Shown in pieces: positions 17,605 through 27,732 of a stretch of 42,235 nucleotides of DNA. The stretch spans positions 178 to 42,412 of the forward strand of contig JAFDYS010000047.1 of NCBI GenBank assembly GCA_018267315.1, read 5' to 3'. The position numbers and the translations under genes were made by a program. This DNA comes from Bacteroidota bacterium (GTDB lineage: Bacteria; Bacteroidota; Bacteroidia; Chitinophagales; UBA10324). The notes beneath the pieces are model-generated. The model did no database searches. It had not been told where the DNA came from and was given only the letters and a program-made list of their open reading frames with translations. Every line of letters starts with the position of its first letter. Within the stretch, counting starts at the first letter, position 1.

Positions 17605-19602
17605 ATGAAAAAATTTCTTTCGTTCGTGCCGGCACTTATGCTGTGCATGACACTTGCCTATGCGCAATCGACCAACTACAATCCGAATGCAACGCTGTTT
17701 ACACTCAGTGATGAGAAAGTAACGGCGGGCGACTTTGTGAAAGTTTACCAGAAAACCAACGTGAGCGGTGAAGCTGACTTTTCTGAGCAGTCGTTGCGTG
17801 ACTACCTCGATCTCTATGTCAACTTTCGCCTGAAGGTGAAGGAAGCCAGGGATATGAAGATGGATACCACGGCTGCCGTGCTCAATGAGTTTAAGACCTA
17901 TCGCAGCAAACTCACGCCTTCTTACATGTTTGACACCAGCTTGATTCGGGTGGCCTACGACCGGATGCAGAAAGAACTGCACGTACAGCACATCCTTATC
18001 AAACTCGATCCGCTGGCATCGCCGGCTGATACACTCAAGGCACTGAACAAGGCCAAAGCATGGCGCAAGATGCTGACCGATAAAACCAAAAAAGTTGACT
18101 TCAACCAGTTCGCCGCTGATTCATCGAATGATCCTTCTGCCAAAGACAACCGCGGTGATCTTGGCTGGATTACCACCATGCAACTGATCTACCCTTTTGA
18201 AACAGCCGCTTACAATCTGAAACCCGGTGAGATCAGTCAGCCCGTGCGCACTCAGTTTGGCTACCATCTCATCCGTGTAGTAGAATCACGCCCGGCACAG
18301 GGAACCGTTACTGCAGCACATCTATTCATCAAAGTGGGACCCAAGGCCACTGAAGAAGATCAGAATGAAGCCAAACGAAAGATTGATTCGTTGTATGCCC
18401 TGCTGCGAAGCGGAGCCAACTGGGATGATCTGGTGAAAGCCAATTCGCAGGATAAAACCACATCAGCCAACGGCGGCCAGCTTAAGCCATTCACCACCGG
18501 TCAAATGGTTTCTGAATTTGAACAGACCGCTTTTAACTTACAGAAACCCGGCGACATTTCTGCCCCGGTGAAAACCAAATTCGGCTGGCACATCATCAAA
18601 CTCATAGAAAAGAAGCCACTTGGTTCTTATGCTGATGTGAAAGATGATATTAAGAAGAAGATCGAGAACGGGCCCTGGAAAGATTATGCGAAGCAAAGTT
18701 TCATCAACAAGAGAAAAGCAGAATATGCCTTCAAGGAATTCCCTGCGGCCAAGCAGGCACTCTTCGCACAGATTGACTCCTCGCTGCTCAAAGGCATATG
18801 GAATGACTCGATGGTGGTGAAAGCAAAAATGAATGCCGCCGTTTTCTCCCTCAACGATGCCAAGTGGGTTCCGGAAACCAAGAACTTCACTCAGGCCGAT
18901 CTGGCAGATTACATTCAAAAGAACCAACGCAAATACATGGCCAGCAAGATGACTCAGGCGGCTATCCTCAACACTCTGTACGATCAGTTTGTGGGAGCCA
19001 GCGTGACATCGTTTGAAGATGCCCGGCTTGAAGCCAAGTACCCGGCATTTAAAGATTTGATGGATGAATACATGAATGGCATATTACTCTTTGACCTTGC
19101 CAGCGATAAAGTGTGGACCAAAGCCGTTGAAGATACTGTGGGGCTGAAAGCGTTTTACGAAGAGAACAAGGAAGAATACATGGGGCAGGAGAAAGCACGT
19201 GTGACCACTTACACGGCGAAGAACCAGTCCGTGGTTGACCAGTTCAATAAATACAAGAGCAAAAAGATGAGCGATGCCGATATTCTGGCCAAGATCAACA
19301 AGAAAGACACCTCCCTGCTTAAGATCAGCACCGCCGATTTCGAAAAAGGAAAATCGAGTGAGATTGAAACACTCGGCTGGGGAACGGCGGGCACCTCTTA
19401 CACCGTGAAATCCGATTCATCCATCCGCATTCTCACTATCAATGAAATTTTACCTCCGGCACCCAAACCACTCAATGAAGTGAAGGGCTATGTGGTGGCC
19501 GACTATCAGGAGAAACTTGAAGATGATTGGATTGATGATTTGAAAAAGAAATACCCCGTATCAGTCAACGAACCGGTATTGCTTTCGCTGGTGAAGAAGT
19601 AA
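17605..19602 (+). CDS. Exported peptidylprolyl isomerase with two parvulin domains
   Basis: A 665-residue periplasmic foldase of the PpiC/SurA type. The signal peptide covers residues 1-20 (KKFLSFVPALMLCMTLAYA). The first rotamase domain, about residues 124-235, begins ELHVQHILIKL and contains NRGDLGWIT and FGYHLIRVVE. The second, about 236-340, begins TVTAAHLFIKV and contains NGGQLKPF and FGWHIIKLIE. The remaining 320 residues are helical with a final PVSVN strand and may be a substrate-binding platform. It is followed by a hairpin and two further SurA-like genes. Such proteins help outer-membrane proteins fold or keep them unfolded until insertion. Confidence 0.9.
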   Translation: MKKFLSFVPALMLCMTLAYAQSTNYNPNATLFTLSDEKVTAGDFVKVYQKTNVSGEADFSEQSLRDYLDLYVNFRLKVKEARDMKMDTTAAVLNEFKTYRSKLTPSYMFDTSLIRVAYDRMQKELHVQHILIKLDPLASPADTLKALNKAKAWRKMLTDKTKKVDFNQFAADSSNDPSAKDNRGDLGWITTMQLIYPFETAAYNLKPGEISQPVRTQFGYHLIRVVESRPAQGTVTAAHLFIKVGPKATEEDQNEAKRKIDSLYALLRSGANWDDLVKANSQDKTTSANGGQLKPFTTGQMVSEFEQTAFNLQKPGDISAPVKTKFGWHIIKLIEKKPLGSYADVKDDIKKKIENGPWKDYAKQSFINKRKAEYAFKEFPAAKQALFAQIDSSLLKGIWNDSMVVKAKMNAAVFSLNDAKWVPETKNFTQADLADYIQKNQRKYMASKMTQAAILNTLYDQFVGASVTSFEDARLEAKYPAFKDLMDEYMNGILLFDLASDKVWTKAVEDTVGLKAFYEENKEEYMGQEKARVTTYTAKNQSVVDQFNKYKSKKMSDADILAKINKKDTSLLKISTADFEKGKSSEIETLGWGTAGTSYTVKSDSSIRILTINEILPPAPKPLNEVKGYVVADYQEKLEDDWIDDLKKKYPVSVNEPVLLSLVKK

Positions 19603-19627
19603 CCGGCGACAAACAATTGATGAATTT

Positions 19628-19660
19628 AGCAGCACAGACATCGCTTTCTGTGCTGCTTTC
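19628..19660 (+). terminator. Hairpin between the first and second parvulin genes
   Basis: AGCAGCACAGA (19628-19638) and TCTGTGCTGCT (19647-19657) are perfect 11-bp complements around an 8-base loop, followed by the weak T-rich tail TTCATTTC. It may terminate part of the transcription after the first gene, or reduce expression of the second, whose start is 12 bases beyond. Confidence 0.6.
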
Positions 19661-19671
19661 ATTTCAGACGC

Positions 19672-20571
19672 GTGCCATTGAAAACGTTAGTCCATATTGC
19701 TACCATCATCTGTGCGGTCACGCAATTTACCGCATGTGGCTTCTTCGATGAATCTTCGAAGAAAAAGGAAGAAGCCATTGCCCGCGTGTATGACAAGTAT
19801 CTGTACAAAAGCGATCTGGCTGGCGTGGGCAGCGGCGCCACGACACCCGAAGACAGCATACAGGCCGTGCGCAATTACATTGACAGCTGGGTGCGGCACA
19901 ATCTGATGCTTCGCTATGCGCAGGATAATTTACCTGATGAAGAGAAGCGCCTCAACGATCGCCTCCGTGATTACAAAGAATCGCTGCTTATTTATGCCTA
20001 TGAAAATGAATTGGTGACTCAGAAACTGGATACCGTGGTGAGTGATGCTGCCATTGAAAAGTACTACAGCGAGAACAAGGATGTTTTCAAACTAAAGCAG
20101 GACATCGCAAAAGTGAGGTATATCGTGCTGCCCCTGACCGAATCAGTGAAGCTGGATTCTGTGCGGGTATGGATGAAATCGCCGAATGACTTCAACCGGC
20201 CGAAGTTGCTCGGATTTTGTAAGGACCACGCCGCGCGCTATATGGTGAGCGACAGCATCTGGTACAATAAGGATGATTTGTCCTCGTTCCTCCCCGTGAA
20301 CCGCTTCAATCTTGCTTCGGCACTGAATTCGAACAGTTACCTCGAAGTGGCGGATTCCGGGTATGGGTATGTGATGAAGTTTGATGGCTATGGAATGAAA
20401 GGTGAAGATGCTCCCCAGGATTACATCAGGAATGAGATTGTGAGCATCATCATTAACCAGCGAAAGATTGAATTCATGACGCGCATCCGTAAAAGCATCT
20501 ACGATGATGCTTTAAAGAACGGGGAGTTTGAAGTTTACATTGATGAGGGGATCAAACCCGGCAAGCCATAA
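19672..20571 (+). CDS. SurA-like lipoprotein, parvulin domain degenerate or absent
   Basis: The 299-residue product begins at GTG with KTLVHIATIICAVTQFTAC, a lipoprotein signal with Cys22 (TTG two codons later is an alternative start). The long helical region with RLNDRLRDYKESLLIYAYEN and SDAAIEKYYSENKDVFK is of SurA N-terminal type. The stretch where a parvulin domain would stand (KVRYIVLPLTES) lacks the HILI and GGDLG motifs. It is best read as a chaperone without isomerase activity, anchored to a membrane. It lies between two intact parvulin genes, which suggests a shared job in outer-membrane protein handling. Confidence 0.7.
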   Translation: MPLKTLVHIATIICAVTQFTACGFFDESSKKKEEAIARVYDKYLYKSDLAGVGSGATTPEDSIQAVRNYIDSWVRHNLMLRYAQDNLPDEEKRLNDRLRDYKESLLIYAYENELVTQKLDTVVSDAAIEKYYSENKDVFKLKQDIAKVRYIVLPLTESVKLDSVRVWMKSPNDFNRPKLLGFCKDHAARYMVSDSIWYNKDDLSSFLPVNRFNLASALNSNSYLEVADSGYGYVMKFDGYGMKGEDAPQDYIRNEIVSIIINQRKIEFMTRIRKSIYDDALKNGEFEVYIDEGIKPGKP

Positions 20572-20676
20572 GCAGGCCGCTATGAAAATAACACCGGATA
20601 CATGATGCCGTTTGCAGTGCCGGAAGGTGAAAGTGAAGTGTGCCGAGTAAATTTGTTTCCGATTTCAAAAAAGCAG

Positions 20677-22044
20677 ATGAAGATCTTAGGACGCTTTGGG
20701 TTAGGATTGATGCTGACATACCTGTCAATGGCAGCAGCGGCACAGCCGCGGCTGGTGGATAAGGTGGCCGGCATCGTGGATGACCGCATCGTGCTATGGT
20801 CAGACGTGGAAACACAGTATGCGCAATATGCTTATCAGAATGAAGCCAATCTTCCGCCCACGCTGCGTTGTGACATTCTGGATCAGCTCCTGACAGATAA
20901 GCTATTGAATCGCCAGGCGGAAATTGACAGCGTCACCGTCTCGGATGATGAGGTGGAAGCAAAATTGGATCAGAACATACGGGCGTTTGCGAATGCCGCG
21001 GGATCGCTGGAGAAACTGGAAGAATATTACGGCAAATCAGCGCTTGAGATCAAGGATGAATTCCGGCCTGATATCCGCGATCGCATGGTGGCTCAAAAAG
21101 AACGTGAAACCATCGTGAAAGACATTAAGGTCACGCCCTCCGATGTGGCCTTGTTCTTCGAAAAAATTCCCAAAGACAGTTTGCCGTATTTCAATTCCGA
21201 ACTGGAGTTGGGTGAACTGGTGGTTTACCCAAAGGTAAACAAGGAGGTGCGTGATTACTCAAGGCAGAAGGCTGCCGACCTGCTCAAGCGCATCAAAAAC
21301 GGAGAAGACTTTGCTGCACTGGCCAGCGCGTATTCTGATGATCCCGGAAGTGCAGAGCAGGGGGGCGATTTAGGATTTGTCAATCGCGGCGAAATGGACG
21401 TGGACTTTGAGGCCGCCGCTTTCGCTCTCAAGAATCCCAATGAAGTTTCCGATGTGGTGGAATCATCATTCGGATATCACATCATACAGCTCATCGAGCG
21501 GCGCGGTGACCGCATTCACATCCGCCATATCCTCATCAAACCGAAAATTACATCCGCCGATGTGTCCAAAGCGGCCAACCTGATTGACAGCGTGTATCAA
21601 CTCATTCAAGCCGGCAAAATCACCTTCACCGCAGCTGTGGCAAAATTCAGTGAAGAAGATCAAACCAAGAGTAACGCCGGGTTACTCATGAATCCCAACA
21701 CAGGCGGCAACGAATTTGAGCCCGCTGATCTGGCTCAGTATGATCAATCGCTTGTGCCCATTACCGACACATTACAGGTTGGCGCGGTTTCGCGTCCGCT
21801 GGCCTTTCGCACGCGCCAGGGTACCGCCGGTTTCCGAATCATTTACCTTAAATCGAGAACGCCACCGCATCAGGCTAACCTCAATGATGATTATGACCGC
21901 ATACAGCAATATGCACTCGTGAGAAAGCAGGCAGAAGCCGTGAACAAATGGATCAAAGACCGCATCAGCCGGTCATATGTTTTCATTGCGCCTGAATACA
22001 AAAATTGTAAAGTCTTAGAGAAATGGAGCAGCAAATCCCAGTAG
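20677..22044 (+). CDS. SurA-type periplasmic peptidylprolyl isomerase
   Basis: A 455-residue exported chaperone-isomerase. The signal peptide is residues 1-23 ([20 protein letters not shown], cleavage near AAAQ). [20 protein letters not shown] is the SurA N-terminal signature, followed by a helical SurA_N region to about residue 165. The parvulin domain, about 175-275, shows [22 protein letters not shown] and [14 protein letters not shown] second, more divergent module starts at [11 protein letters not shown]. The ATG at 20677 is chosen because the upstream 25 codons disrupt the signal peptide. Its last 22 bases overlap the MoxR gene, indicating translational coupling. Confidence 0.9.
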   Translation: MKILGRFGLGLMLTYLSMAAAAQPRLVDKVAGIVDDRIVLWSDVETQYAQYAYQNEANLPPTLRCDILDQLLTDKLLNRQAEIDSVTVSDDEVEAKLDQNIRAFANAAGSLEKLEEYYGKSALEIKDEFRPDIRDRMVAQKERETIVKDIKVTPSDVALFFEKIPKDSLPYFNSELELGELVVYPKVNKEVRDYSRQKAADLLKRIKNGEDFAALASAYSDDPGSAEQGGDLGFVNRGEMDVDFEAAAFALKNPNEVSDVVESSFGYHIIQLIERRGDRIHIRHILIKPKITSADVSKAANLIDSVYQLIQAGKITFTAAVAKFSEEDQTKSNAGLLMNPNTGGNEFEPADLAQYDQSLVPITDTLQVGAVSRPLAFRTRQGTAGFRIIYLKSRTPPHQANLNDDYDRIQQYALVRKQAEAVNKWIKDRISRSYVFIAPEYKNCKVLEKWSSKSQ

Positions 22045-23009
22045 CAAATCCATATGCAGATGATGTAGCCGCCGTGGACGGCCTCGCCGAATCATACCGT
22101 AGGTTAACCGGAGAGATCGGGAAGGTCATCGTCGGGCAAAACGATGTGATTGAGTTTGTGCTCACTTCCATCTTCTGCGACGGGCACAGTCTGCTGGTCG
22201 GCGTGCCGGGGTTGGCTAAAACACTCTTGGTAAAAACGATTGCTGATGTGCTCGACCTTTCCTTCAAGCGCATTCAGTTTACACCCGACCTGATGCCGAG
22301 TGATATTATCGGCTCGGAAGTGATGAATGAATCACGGCAATTTTACTTTAGCAAGGGTCCCATTTTCGCCAACATCATTCTTGCGGATGAAATCAACAGA
22401 ACACCGCCCAAAACACAGGCGGCGCTGCTGGAAGCGATGCAGGAACGCAACGTAACATTCGCCGGCGAGATGCACCCGCTGCCATTGCCCTTCTTTGTAC
22501 TGGCTACGCAAAATCCCATTGAGCAGGAAGGAACATATCCGTTGCCCGAAGCGCAGCTTGACCGTTTCATGTTCAACATACAGCTTGATTACCTCAGCAG
22601 TGACGAGGAACTGAATATGGTCAAGAGCACCACCGCTTCCGGCAAAGCCGAGTTGCGCAAAATCATTTCTGCCAGAGAGATCATCTTCTTCCAGCAACTC
22701 ATTCGCAAAATTCCGGTGCCGGATAACGTGATGAACTACGCAGTTACCCTGGCGCGTAAAACACGGCCCGGTCAGCCGGAAGCTCCGGCTGTAATCAATG
22801 ACTACGTTTCTTGGGGCGCGGGACCGCGCGCTTCACAGTTTCTGGTGCTGGGAGCCAAATGTCATGCGGCACTGCATGGCAAGTATTCGCCGGATAAGGA
22901 TGATGTGCAGGCCGTGGCAACGGCCGTGCTGCGCCACCGCATCATCCGCAATTACAAAGCGGAAGCGGAAGGCATCAGCATTGAACAGATCATCAGTCAG
23001 CTGTTCTGA
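22023..23009 (+). CDS. MoxR-family AAA+ ATPase
   Basis: A 328-residue cytoplasmic AAA+ ATPase of the MoxR class, chaperone-like enzymes that insert cofactors or help assemble complexes. Walker A is GVPGLAKT (residues 60-67); Walker B is IILADE (118-123) followed by [18 protein letters not shown]; sensor 1 is [20 protein letters not shown]. The C-terminal lid is complete. MoxR genes usually sit next to DUF58 and von Willebrand A-domain genes; here the neighbours are SurA-type chaperones upstream and a beta-propeller protein downstream. It overlaps the surA-like stop by 22 bases, so the genes are translated together. Confidence 0.93.
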   Translation: MEQQIPVANPYADDVAAVDGLAESYRRLTGEIGKVIVGQNDVIEFVLTSIFCDGHSLLVGVPGLAKTLLVKTIADVLDLSFKRIQFTPDLMPSDIIGSEVMNESRQFYFSKGPIFANIILADEINRTPPKTQAALLEAMQERNVTFAGEMHPLPLPFFVLATQNPIEQEGTYPLPEAQLDRFMFNIQLDYLSSDEELNMVKSTTASGKAELRKIISAREIIFFQQLIRKIPVPDNVMNYAVTLARKTRPGQPEAPAVINDYVSWGAGPRASQFLVLGAKCHAALHGKYSPDKDDVQAVATAVLRHRIIRNYKAEAEGISIEQIISQLF

Positions 23010-23043
23010 TCTCTCCAACTGCTTTAGTCAGTACCTTTCGGCT

Positions 23044-23808
23044 GTGATCACTCTACCCCAAATCATCATCAACTGGATATTGCTGATCAGCGTGGATGCA
23101 AACGCAGTATTCATTACCAGCGACCGCCTGCAGCAGGTGTATGTGATCACTGATCAGAACACGCTGGTAAAATATGACTCGACCGGTAAGCGGCTTTTCA
23201 CTTATAACCAAACCCGGTTCGGGCAACTTCGCTCCGTGGATGCAAGCAACCCCATGAAAGTGATTTGTTCCTATCCTGATTACGGAAATGTGGTAATGCT
23301 GGACAATACCCTTTCTGAAGTGGGTGTGATTTCACTCAAGCTGCTCGGTATTTCCAATTATAAAACGTTGTGCTTCTCTCCGCGCGACAACAACTTTTGG
23401 GTGTATGATGAAGACGCCTATAAACTAAAGAAGGTGGATCGCAACGGAAACATCATTCTGGAAAGCACTGACATGGTTTTGCAACTGGGCGAAACCATTC
23501 ACCCGGTTTATATGCAGGAAGAAAATGAACTCCTCTTTGCCAGCGACACAGCCAGGGGCGTTTTTGTCTTTGACCTGCACGGCGTGTATTATGAAACGCT
23601 TCCTTTCAAGGGCGTTCAGAAATTCCAGGTGCGCGGCGACCGGCTCTTTTTCCCTGAGTGGAATTCATTGCACAGTTATCAGTTGAAAACACTGGAAGAG
23701 AAACTCATCACCCTTCCTGATATTGACCGGTTACAGGATGTGCGGCTTGAAAACAACCGGCTCTATCTCTGTTCAACCCATGGCGAACTGGAGATTTACC
23801 GATACTGA
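23044..23808 (+). CDS. Beta-propeller (NHL-like) exported protein
   Basis: A 254-residue protein that I do not recognise as a characterised family. Starting at GTG 23044, it opens with a hydrophobic stretch (PQIIINWILLISVDANA) usable as a signal or anchor. Several repeats follow that resemble propeller blades, such as LQQVYVITDQNTLVKYDSTG, NNFWVYDEDAYKLKKVDRNG and RGVFVFDLHGVYYETLPFKG, ending at EIYRY. The frame is open back into moxR; codons before 23044 are moxR out of frame and not used. The gene follows moxR by 34 bases. Its stop and that of the serine hydrolase converge 15 bases apart. Confidence 0.65.
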   Translation: MITLPQIIINWILLISVDANAVFITSDRLQQVYVITDQNTLVKYDSTGKRLFTYNQTRFGQLRSVDASNPMKVICSYPDYGNVVMLDNTLSEVGVISLKLLGISNYKTLCFSPRDNNFWVYDEDAYKLKKVDRNGNIILESTDMVLQLGETIHPVYMQEENELLFASDTARGVFVFDLHGVYYETLPFKGVQKFQVRGDRLFFPEWNSLHSYQLKTLEEKLITLPDIDRLQDVRLENNRLYLCSTHGELEIYRY

Positions 23809-23823
23809 CAGCTGGCAGGTAAA

Positions 23824-25011
23824 TTATTCGTCTTCATCACTGCCGTCACCATCTGAAAATTTCAGCAGATCAAAAAGCGGGTTGAGACTGTAGGTGGTTT
23901 TGTTGTATTTATTCGTAAGCACGACCACGCAAATGCCGAGGTCAGGTCGCCGTTCGAAGGATGAATTGTAACCACGCCACCAGCCGTTGTGATAAATCAG
24001 TTTTTCACCGTCCGGAAATTCTTTGATGCGCCATCCCAATCCGTAGTTTTTGATACCCGGCTTTTCATAGCTGTATCCGGCATACGCTTCGTCCAGCGTT
24101 TCCTGCTTCAGCAGGATGTGGTGATTGAGCGCCTGATCAAAAAGGTAGAGATCGTAAGGCGTGGAATAAATGCCCTTGTCACCCACCACGCCATCGTAGG
24201 TTACCGGAGGAACCGGGTTCCAGTCCAACCCATGGTAGCCGCGTGTTTGATATGCCGGAATTGATTTTTCAAAAATGTCACGCACATAGGTGTGAAACAT
24301 GTGGCTCGGGTAAAAAATATTTTTCTCCAGGTACTCGCTGTATTTCTGCCTGCTTGCTTTTTCAATGATGAGCGCCAGGAAGGCATAGTTGGAATTGCAA
24401 TACTGAAACCGGCGGCCGGGCGTGGCCTGCAGGTTCGGCACAGTTGAGGCGAAATAATCGGCCACTTGCTGATTGGTGATAAAAGAATCGGGAGGCAGCC
24501 GAAGCGAATCGAACAGGTAGATGTAGTTGGCCAGGCCCGAACGGTGATTGAGGAGCATGCGGATGGTAATGCTGTCGTAAGGAAAGTTCTTAATGTACCT
24601 GTTGACCGGATCATCTAGTCTGAGTTTCTTCTTTTCGTACAACTGAAGAATTGCCGTTGCAGTAAATGGTTTGCTAGCCGAAGCCAGCTGAAAAGCGGAG
24701 GTATCCGTGAGTTGCGATCTCGATTCATAGCGGGCAAACCCGAATGCATTCCGGTAAATGATCTTCCCGCGGTTGGCAACCAGCACACTGCCATTAAACC
24801 CCGCATGCTTCACTTTGTTTCTGAAAAAAGTATCAATACTGAATGTAAGCGCTTTTTCATCGCCGGTGAGCTTAACGGAATCTTCCCATGGAAATTTTTC
24901 GGAATGCCGATTCAACCGCTGCTTTTGCGATGGGCCGCATGAACTGAGCACGGCAGATAAAAGAAGAAACAGCAGCAGGAATTTTATAGGAATAACCGGA
25001 TTCATTTTCAC
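23824..25011 (-). CDS. Serine hydrolase lipoprotein of the beta-lactamase/PBP-like family
   Basis: A 395-residue class C beta-lactamase-related serine hydrolase. Residues 1-25 are a lipoprotein signal ending in VLSSC with Cys25 as lipid attachment. The three family motifs are visible: SxxK at Ser111-Lys114 (SASKPFTATA), YxN at Tyr204-Asn206 (FQYCNSNYAF), and HxG at His341-Gly343 (IYHNGWWRGYNSS). GFNGSVLVANRGKIIYRNAFG leads into the fold. Family members are D-aminopeptidases, esterases or low-molecular-weight penicillin-binding proteins; beta-lactam resistance cannot be claimed. It is transcribed alone, leftward, and convergent with the propeller gene. Confidence 0.88.
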   Translation of the reverse strand: MKMNPVIPIKFLLLFLLLSAVLSSCGPSQKQRLNRHSEKFPWEDSVKLTGDEKALTFSIDTFFRNKVKHAGFNGSVLVANRGKIIYRNAFGFARYESRSQLTDTSAFQLASASKPFTATAILQLYEKKKLRLDDPVNRYIKNFPYDSITIRMLLNHRSGLANYIYLFDSLRLPPDSFITNQQVADYFASTVPNLQATPGRRFQYCNSNYAFLALIIEKASRQKYSEYLEKNIFYPSHMFHTYVRDIFEKSIPAYQTRGYHGLDWNPVPPVTYDGVVGDKGIYSTPYDLYLFDQALNHHILLKQETLDEAYAGYSYEKPGIKNYGLGWRIKEFPDGEKLIYHNGWWRGYNSSFERRPDLGICVVVLTNKYNKTTYSLNPLFDLLKFSDGDGSDEDE

Positions 25012-25299
25012 AGGGGTGCAATTGAAAAATTCGCTGCGAATCTATTGCTGAAACGGCTCCGAAAAATGCACGACGTATCCGGCTATCAACATGAATCAGA
25101 TGTAATAAAGATTAAAAGATGGAATGCAAACGATTTGACTGAAACATTTTTTCCTACCCACAGTTAAATTATCCCGGTCACAACATATAATCACGATTTA
25201 TTGCAGTGACCCCCCCGTTCCGGTTTTAAGTTGTATCAGGGCGCATAGGACCCTGTTGAGTGCCGGAAAATATTTTTTACGACCCAAAAACCGAAGTCT

Positions 25300-27510
25300 A
25301 TGAAGCGTACATGGCTATTCTTCATTTGCATCCTGATGTTTGCAACTCAGGAATCATCAGCCCAGTGCAGTATTAGCAGGCCCACCGTTTCCGTTACTTC
25401 CATTACCAGTTGTGCGGCCACCATTTCCTGGAATGCCGTGAGCGGTGCGGCGTATTACAAAGTGCGCTATAAAGTGAATGGCACCAGTGCATGGACAACA
25501 ATGCCTGATAAACTCAGCACCACATCTTACACCTTCACCGGGCTAGCCGCCGGCATCAAGTATAAAGTCTCTGTCGGGGCCTTTTGCTCTAATGACAAGA
25601 CTTCCGGATACAAGAACATTACAGTCACCACAGAAAAGATTTCAGCGCCGCAGGGACTTATCGCATCGGCATTGACCGGTAATTCAATTACAATATCGTG
25701 GGTACCGGTATGCAATGTCACCACCTTCAATCTGGTGTATAAAGAGAGCTCACAAACCACATGGATTGCCGTCAATAATATTTCCACTACGGCTTATACC
25801 GTTACCGGATTGAACGCACAAACCAACTATGATTTTTCTGTTCAATCCCAAAACGGAACGCTTGCATCGGCATGGACTTCAACGCTCACCGTTAACAGCG
25901 GCAGTGTATCGCTACCAACCGGAACCAAGCCCAACATTCTAATCTATATGCTTGACGATGCGCGGTATGATCCCTTTCAACCCAACGGAGGACCTGACTG
26001 GTTCAACACGCCCGCCATCAATCGCATAGCCAATGAAGGAATCAACTTCCGCTATACATTTCCCACCACTTCACAATGTGCGCCCAGCCGCGTATCGTTT
26101 TACTCGGGATTATATGCTAGCAAGCACGGAGCTTTTGACAATTCTTCGAAACATTTTACCGGAATACCGCTCATCTCGCAAATATTAAAAGATGCAGGGT
26201 ACTACACGGGCTTCATCGGTAAGTATGGCCAGTTTCAGGGAAACCCCGAAGGATTCAGTTGGTGGGCCACTTCTACCGGTGATGTGTATGAAGATGCCAG
26301 TTATAAGATTAACGGAATTGATACGGTGATCAGCGGGCACATCTCCGATGTTTATAGCGACCTGGCCAATACGTTTCTTCAAAGTGTTCCGCCGGGACAG
26401 AAGTTCCTCTTGTTTTTCAATACCAGAATTCCGCATACGCCAACTATACCGCGCGAAGAAGACCTGAATCTTTATATAGATGAAACCATGCCATTCCCGG
26501 GGAATTTTTCCCAGTACTCAAACAATTACCCCTCTTACTTCTATTCTCCCACCGCCGGCCACAGCTGGACCAAGGACGATGTAAATACCCGGGAAGCAAA
26601 GCTGGAAGAATTTCAATGCCTGCATGGCGCCGAACTGAACGTACAAGAATTGCTTGATACGCTTACCAACCGCGGCATTCTCGACAGCACCCTGTTCATC
26701 TTCACTTCGGATAACGGGTACCTTGAAGGGGAGCACTTGCTTGCAGCCAAACAAATCGCGCAGGAAGAGTCCATCCGCATTCCTTTGTTCATTCGATATC
26801 CCACCTGGTTTACAGCCGGTACAGTGAACACTTCCCTGATGATAAACAACATTGATATTCCTGTGACGCTGCTTGACGCAGCGGGAATACCCGACACGTT
26901 TGGTATGGACGGAACTTCCATACTGAAATTGCTGACCAATGAAGTGCAACGCAAATACTTTTACTATCAGTTCACGGGTGATGGTTCCACCCCATCCATA
27001 CGGGCGGTTCGCTCATTGCAATACAAATACGTGAAACATTATTGCAATCAGCTGACGGAAGAATTCTACGATCTGGCAAATGATCCATCGGAAAACGTGA
27101 ATGAGATCAACAACTCATCCTATACGGCACTGATTACTACCTACCGCAATGCGCTCGACAGTCTTATTACAGCTATGGGCGAAACGGCACCGTCAAACAT
27201 ATCCTGTACACTGAACAATCCCCAGTTCCAGCGCGAAAGCGAGGAGTATGAAGAAGCGCATCCGACTGAATTGGCAGCATATCCGAATCCGGCACAGGGA
27301 TATTTCATTGTTGACTTCAGAGATGAAGAGCGGGAAGAAATTCAATGCTGGATTACTGATTTGCTGGAGCGGCCGGTTTATTACAAATCACTACCCAATA
27401 CCAATTCATTCAACATCGCCGTTGAGTGCGGTAAGTGGGATCAGGGCATGTACACGGTTCGGATTAAGAAAGGAAGCAAGTTCTTTTCAACTCGCATGGT
27501 CATCCAATAG
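25300..27510 (+). CDS. Secreted sulfatase with two FN3 domains and T9SS sorting domain
   Basis: A 736-residue exported sulfatase. The signal peptide (1-22) is followed by two fibronectin type III domains, about 27-112 and 115-205. The sulfatase domain runs from TKPNILIYMLDDARYDP (metal-binding Asp219-Asp220) to about residue 640. CAPSR with Cys260 fits the C-x-P-S-R signature in which cysteine becomes formylglycine. FTSDNGY supplies further metal ligands. The last 75 residues are a type A sorting domain (YPNPAQGYFIVDF to MVIQ) for T9SS export. The substrate is probably a sulfated glycan, but no polysaccharide locus or formylglycine-generating enzyme is in the window. Confidence 0.9.
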   Translation: MKRTWLFFICILMFATQESSAQCSISRPTVSVTSITSCAATISWNAVSGAAYYKVRYKVNGTSAWTTMPDKLSTTSYTFTGLAAGIKYKVSVGAFCSNDKTSGYKNITVTTEKISAPQGLIASALTGNSITISWVPVCNVTTFNLVYKESSQTTWIAVNNISTTAYTVTGLNAQTNYDFSVQSQNGTLASAWTSTLTVNSGSVSLPTGTKPNILIYMLDDARYDPFQPNGGPDWFNTPAINRIANEGINFRYTFPTTSQCAPSRVSFYSGLYASKHGAFDNSSKHFTGIPLISQILKDAGYYTGFIGKYGQFQGNPEGFSWWATSTGDVYEDASYKINGIDTVISGHISDVYSDLANTFLQSVPPGQKFLLFFNTRIPHTPTIPREEDLNLYIDETMPFPGNFSQYSNNYPSYFYSPTAGHSWTKDDVNTREAKLEEFQCLHGAELNVQELLDTLTNRGILDSTLFIFTSDNGYLEGEHLLAAKQIAQEESIRIPLFIRYPTWFTAGTVNTSLMINNIDIPVTLLDAAGIPDTFGMDGTSILKLLTNEVQRKYFYYQFTGDGSTPSIRAVRSLQYKYVKHYCNQLTEEFYDLANDPSENVNEINNSSYTALITTYRNALDSLITAMGETAPSNISCTLNNPQFQRESEEYEEAHPTELAAYPNPAQGYFIVDFRDEEREEIQCWITDLLERPVYYKSLPNTNSFNIAVECGKWDQGMYTVRIKKGSKFFSTRMVIQ

Positions 27511-27732
27511 CGCCGCACCCTCAGGTGGCAGGACTCGTTCGATTTACTTATTGATCGCAAACGCAAAGCTCGCAGCAGGTAAAATCTATGCAATTCAATC
27601 AGCAGCTTTGAAAAATTCCATACAACCATCTGTTCCCCGCATTCCGTTTGAAGATGTGGCGCCCATCCTGTATGTTTGATCTGCAACGTTACCCGATTCA
27701 CAGCCCCGCATTCAGAAGCTGACATCTTCGCC

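Noticed and set aside
27248..27679. A 143-codon frame over the sulfatase 3' end
   Set aside because: It is a shifted frame of the sulfatase sorting domain and the following gap; its product is basic and without known domain.
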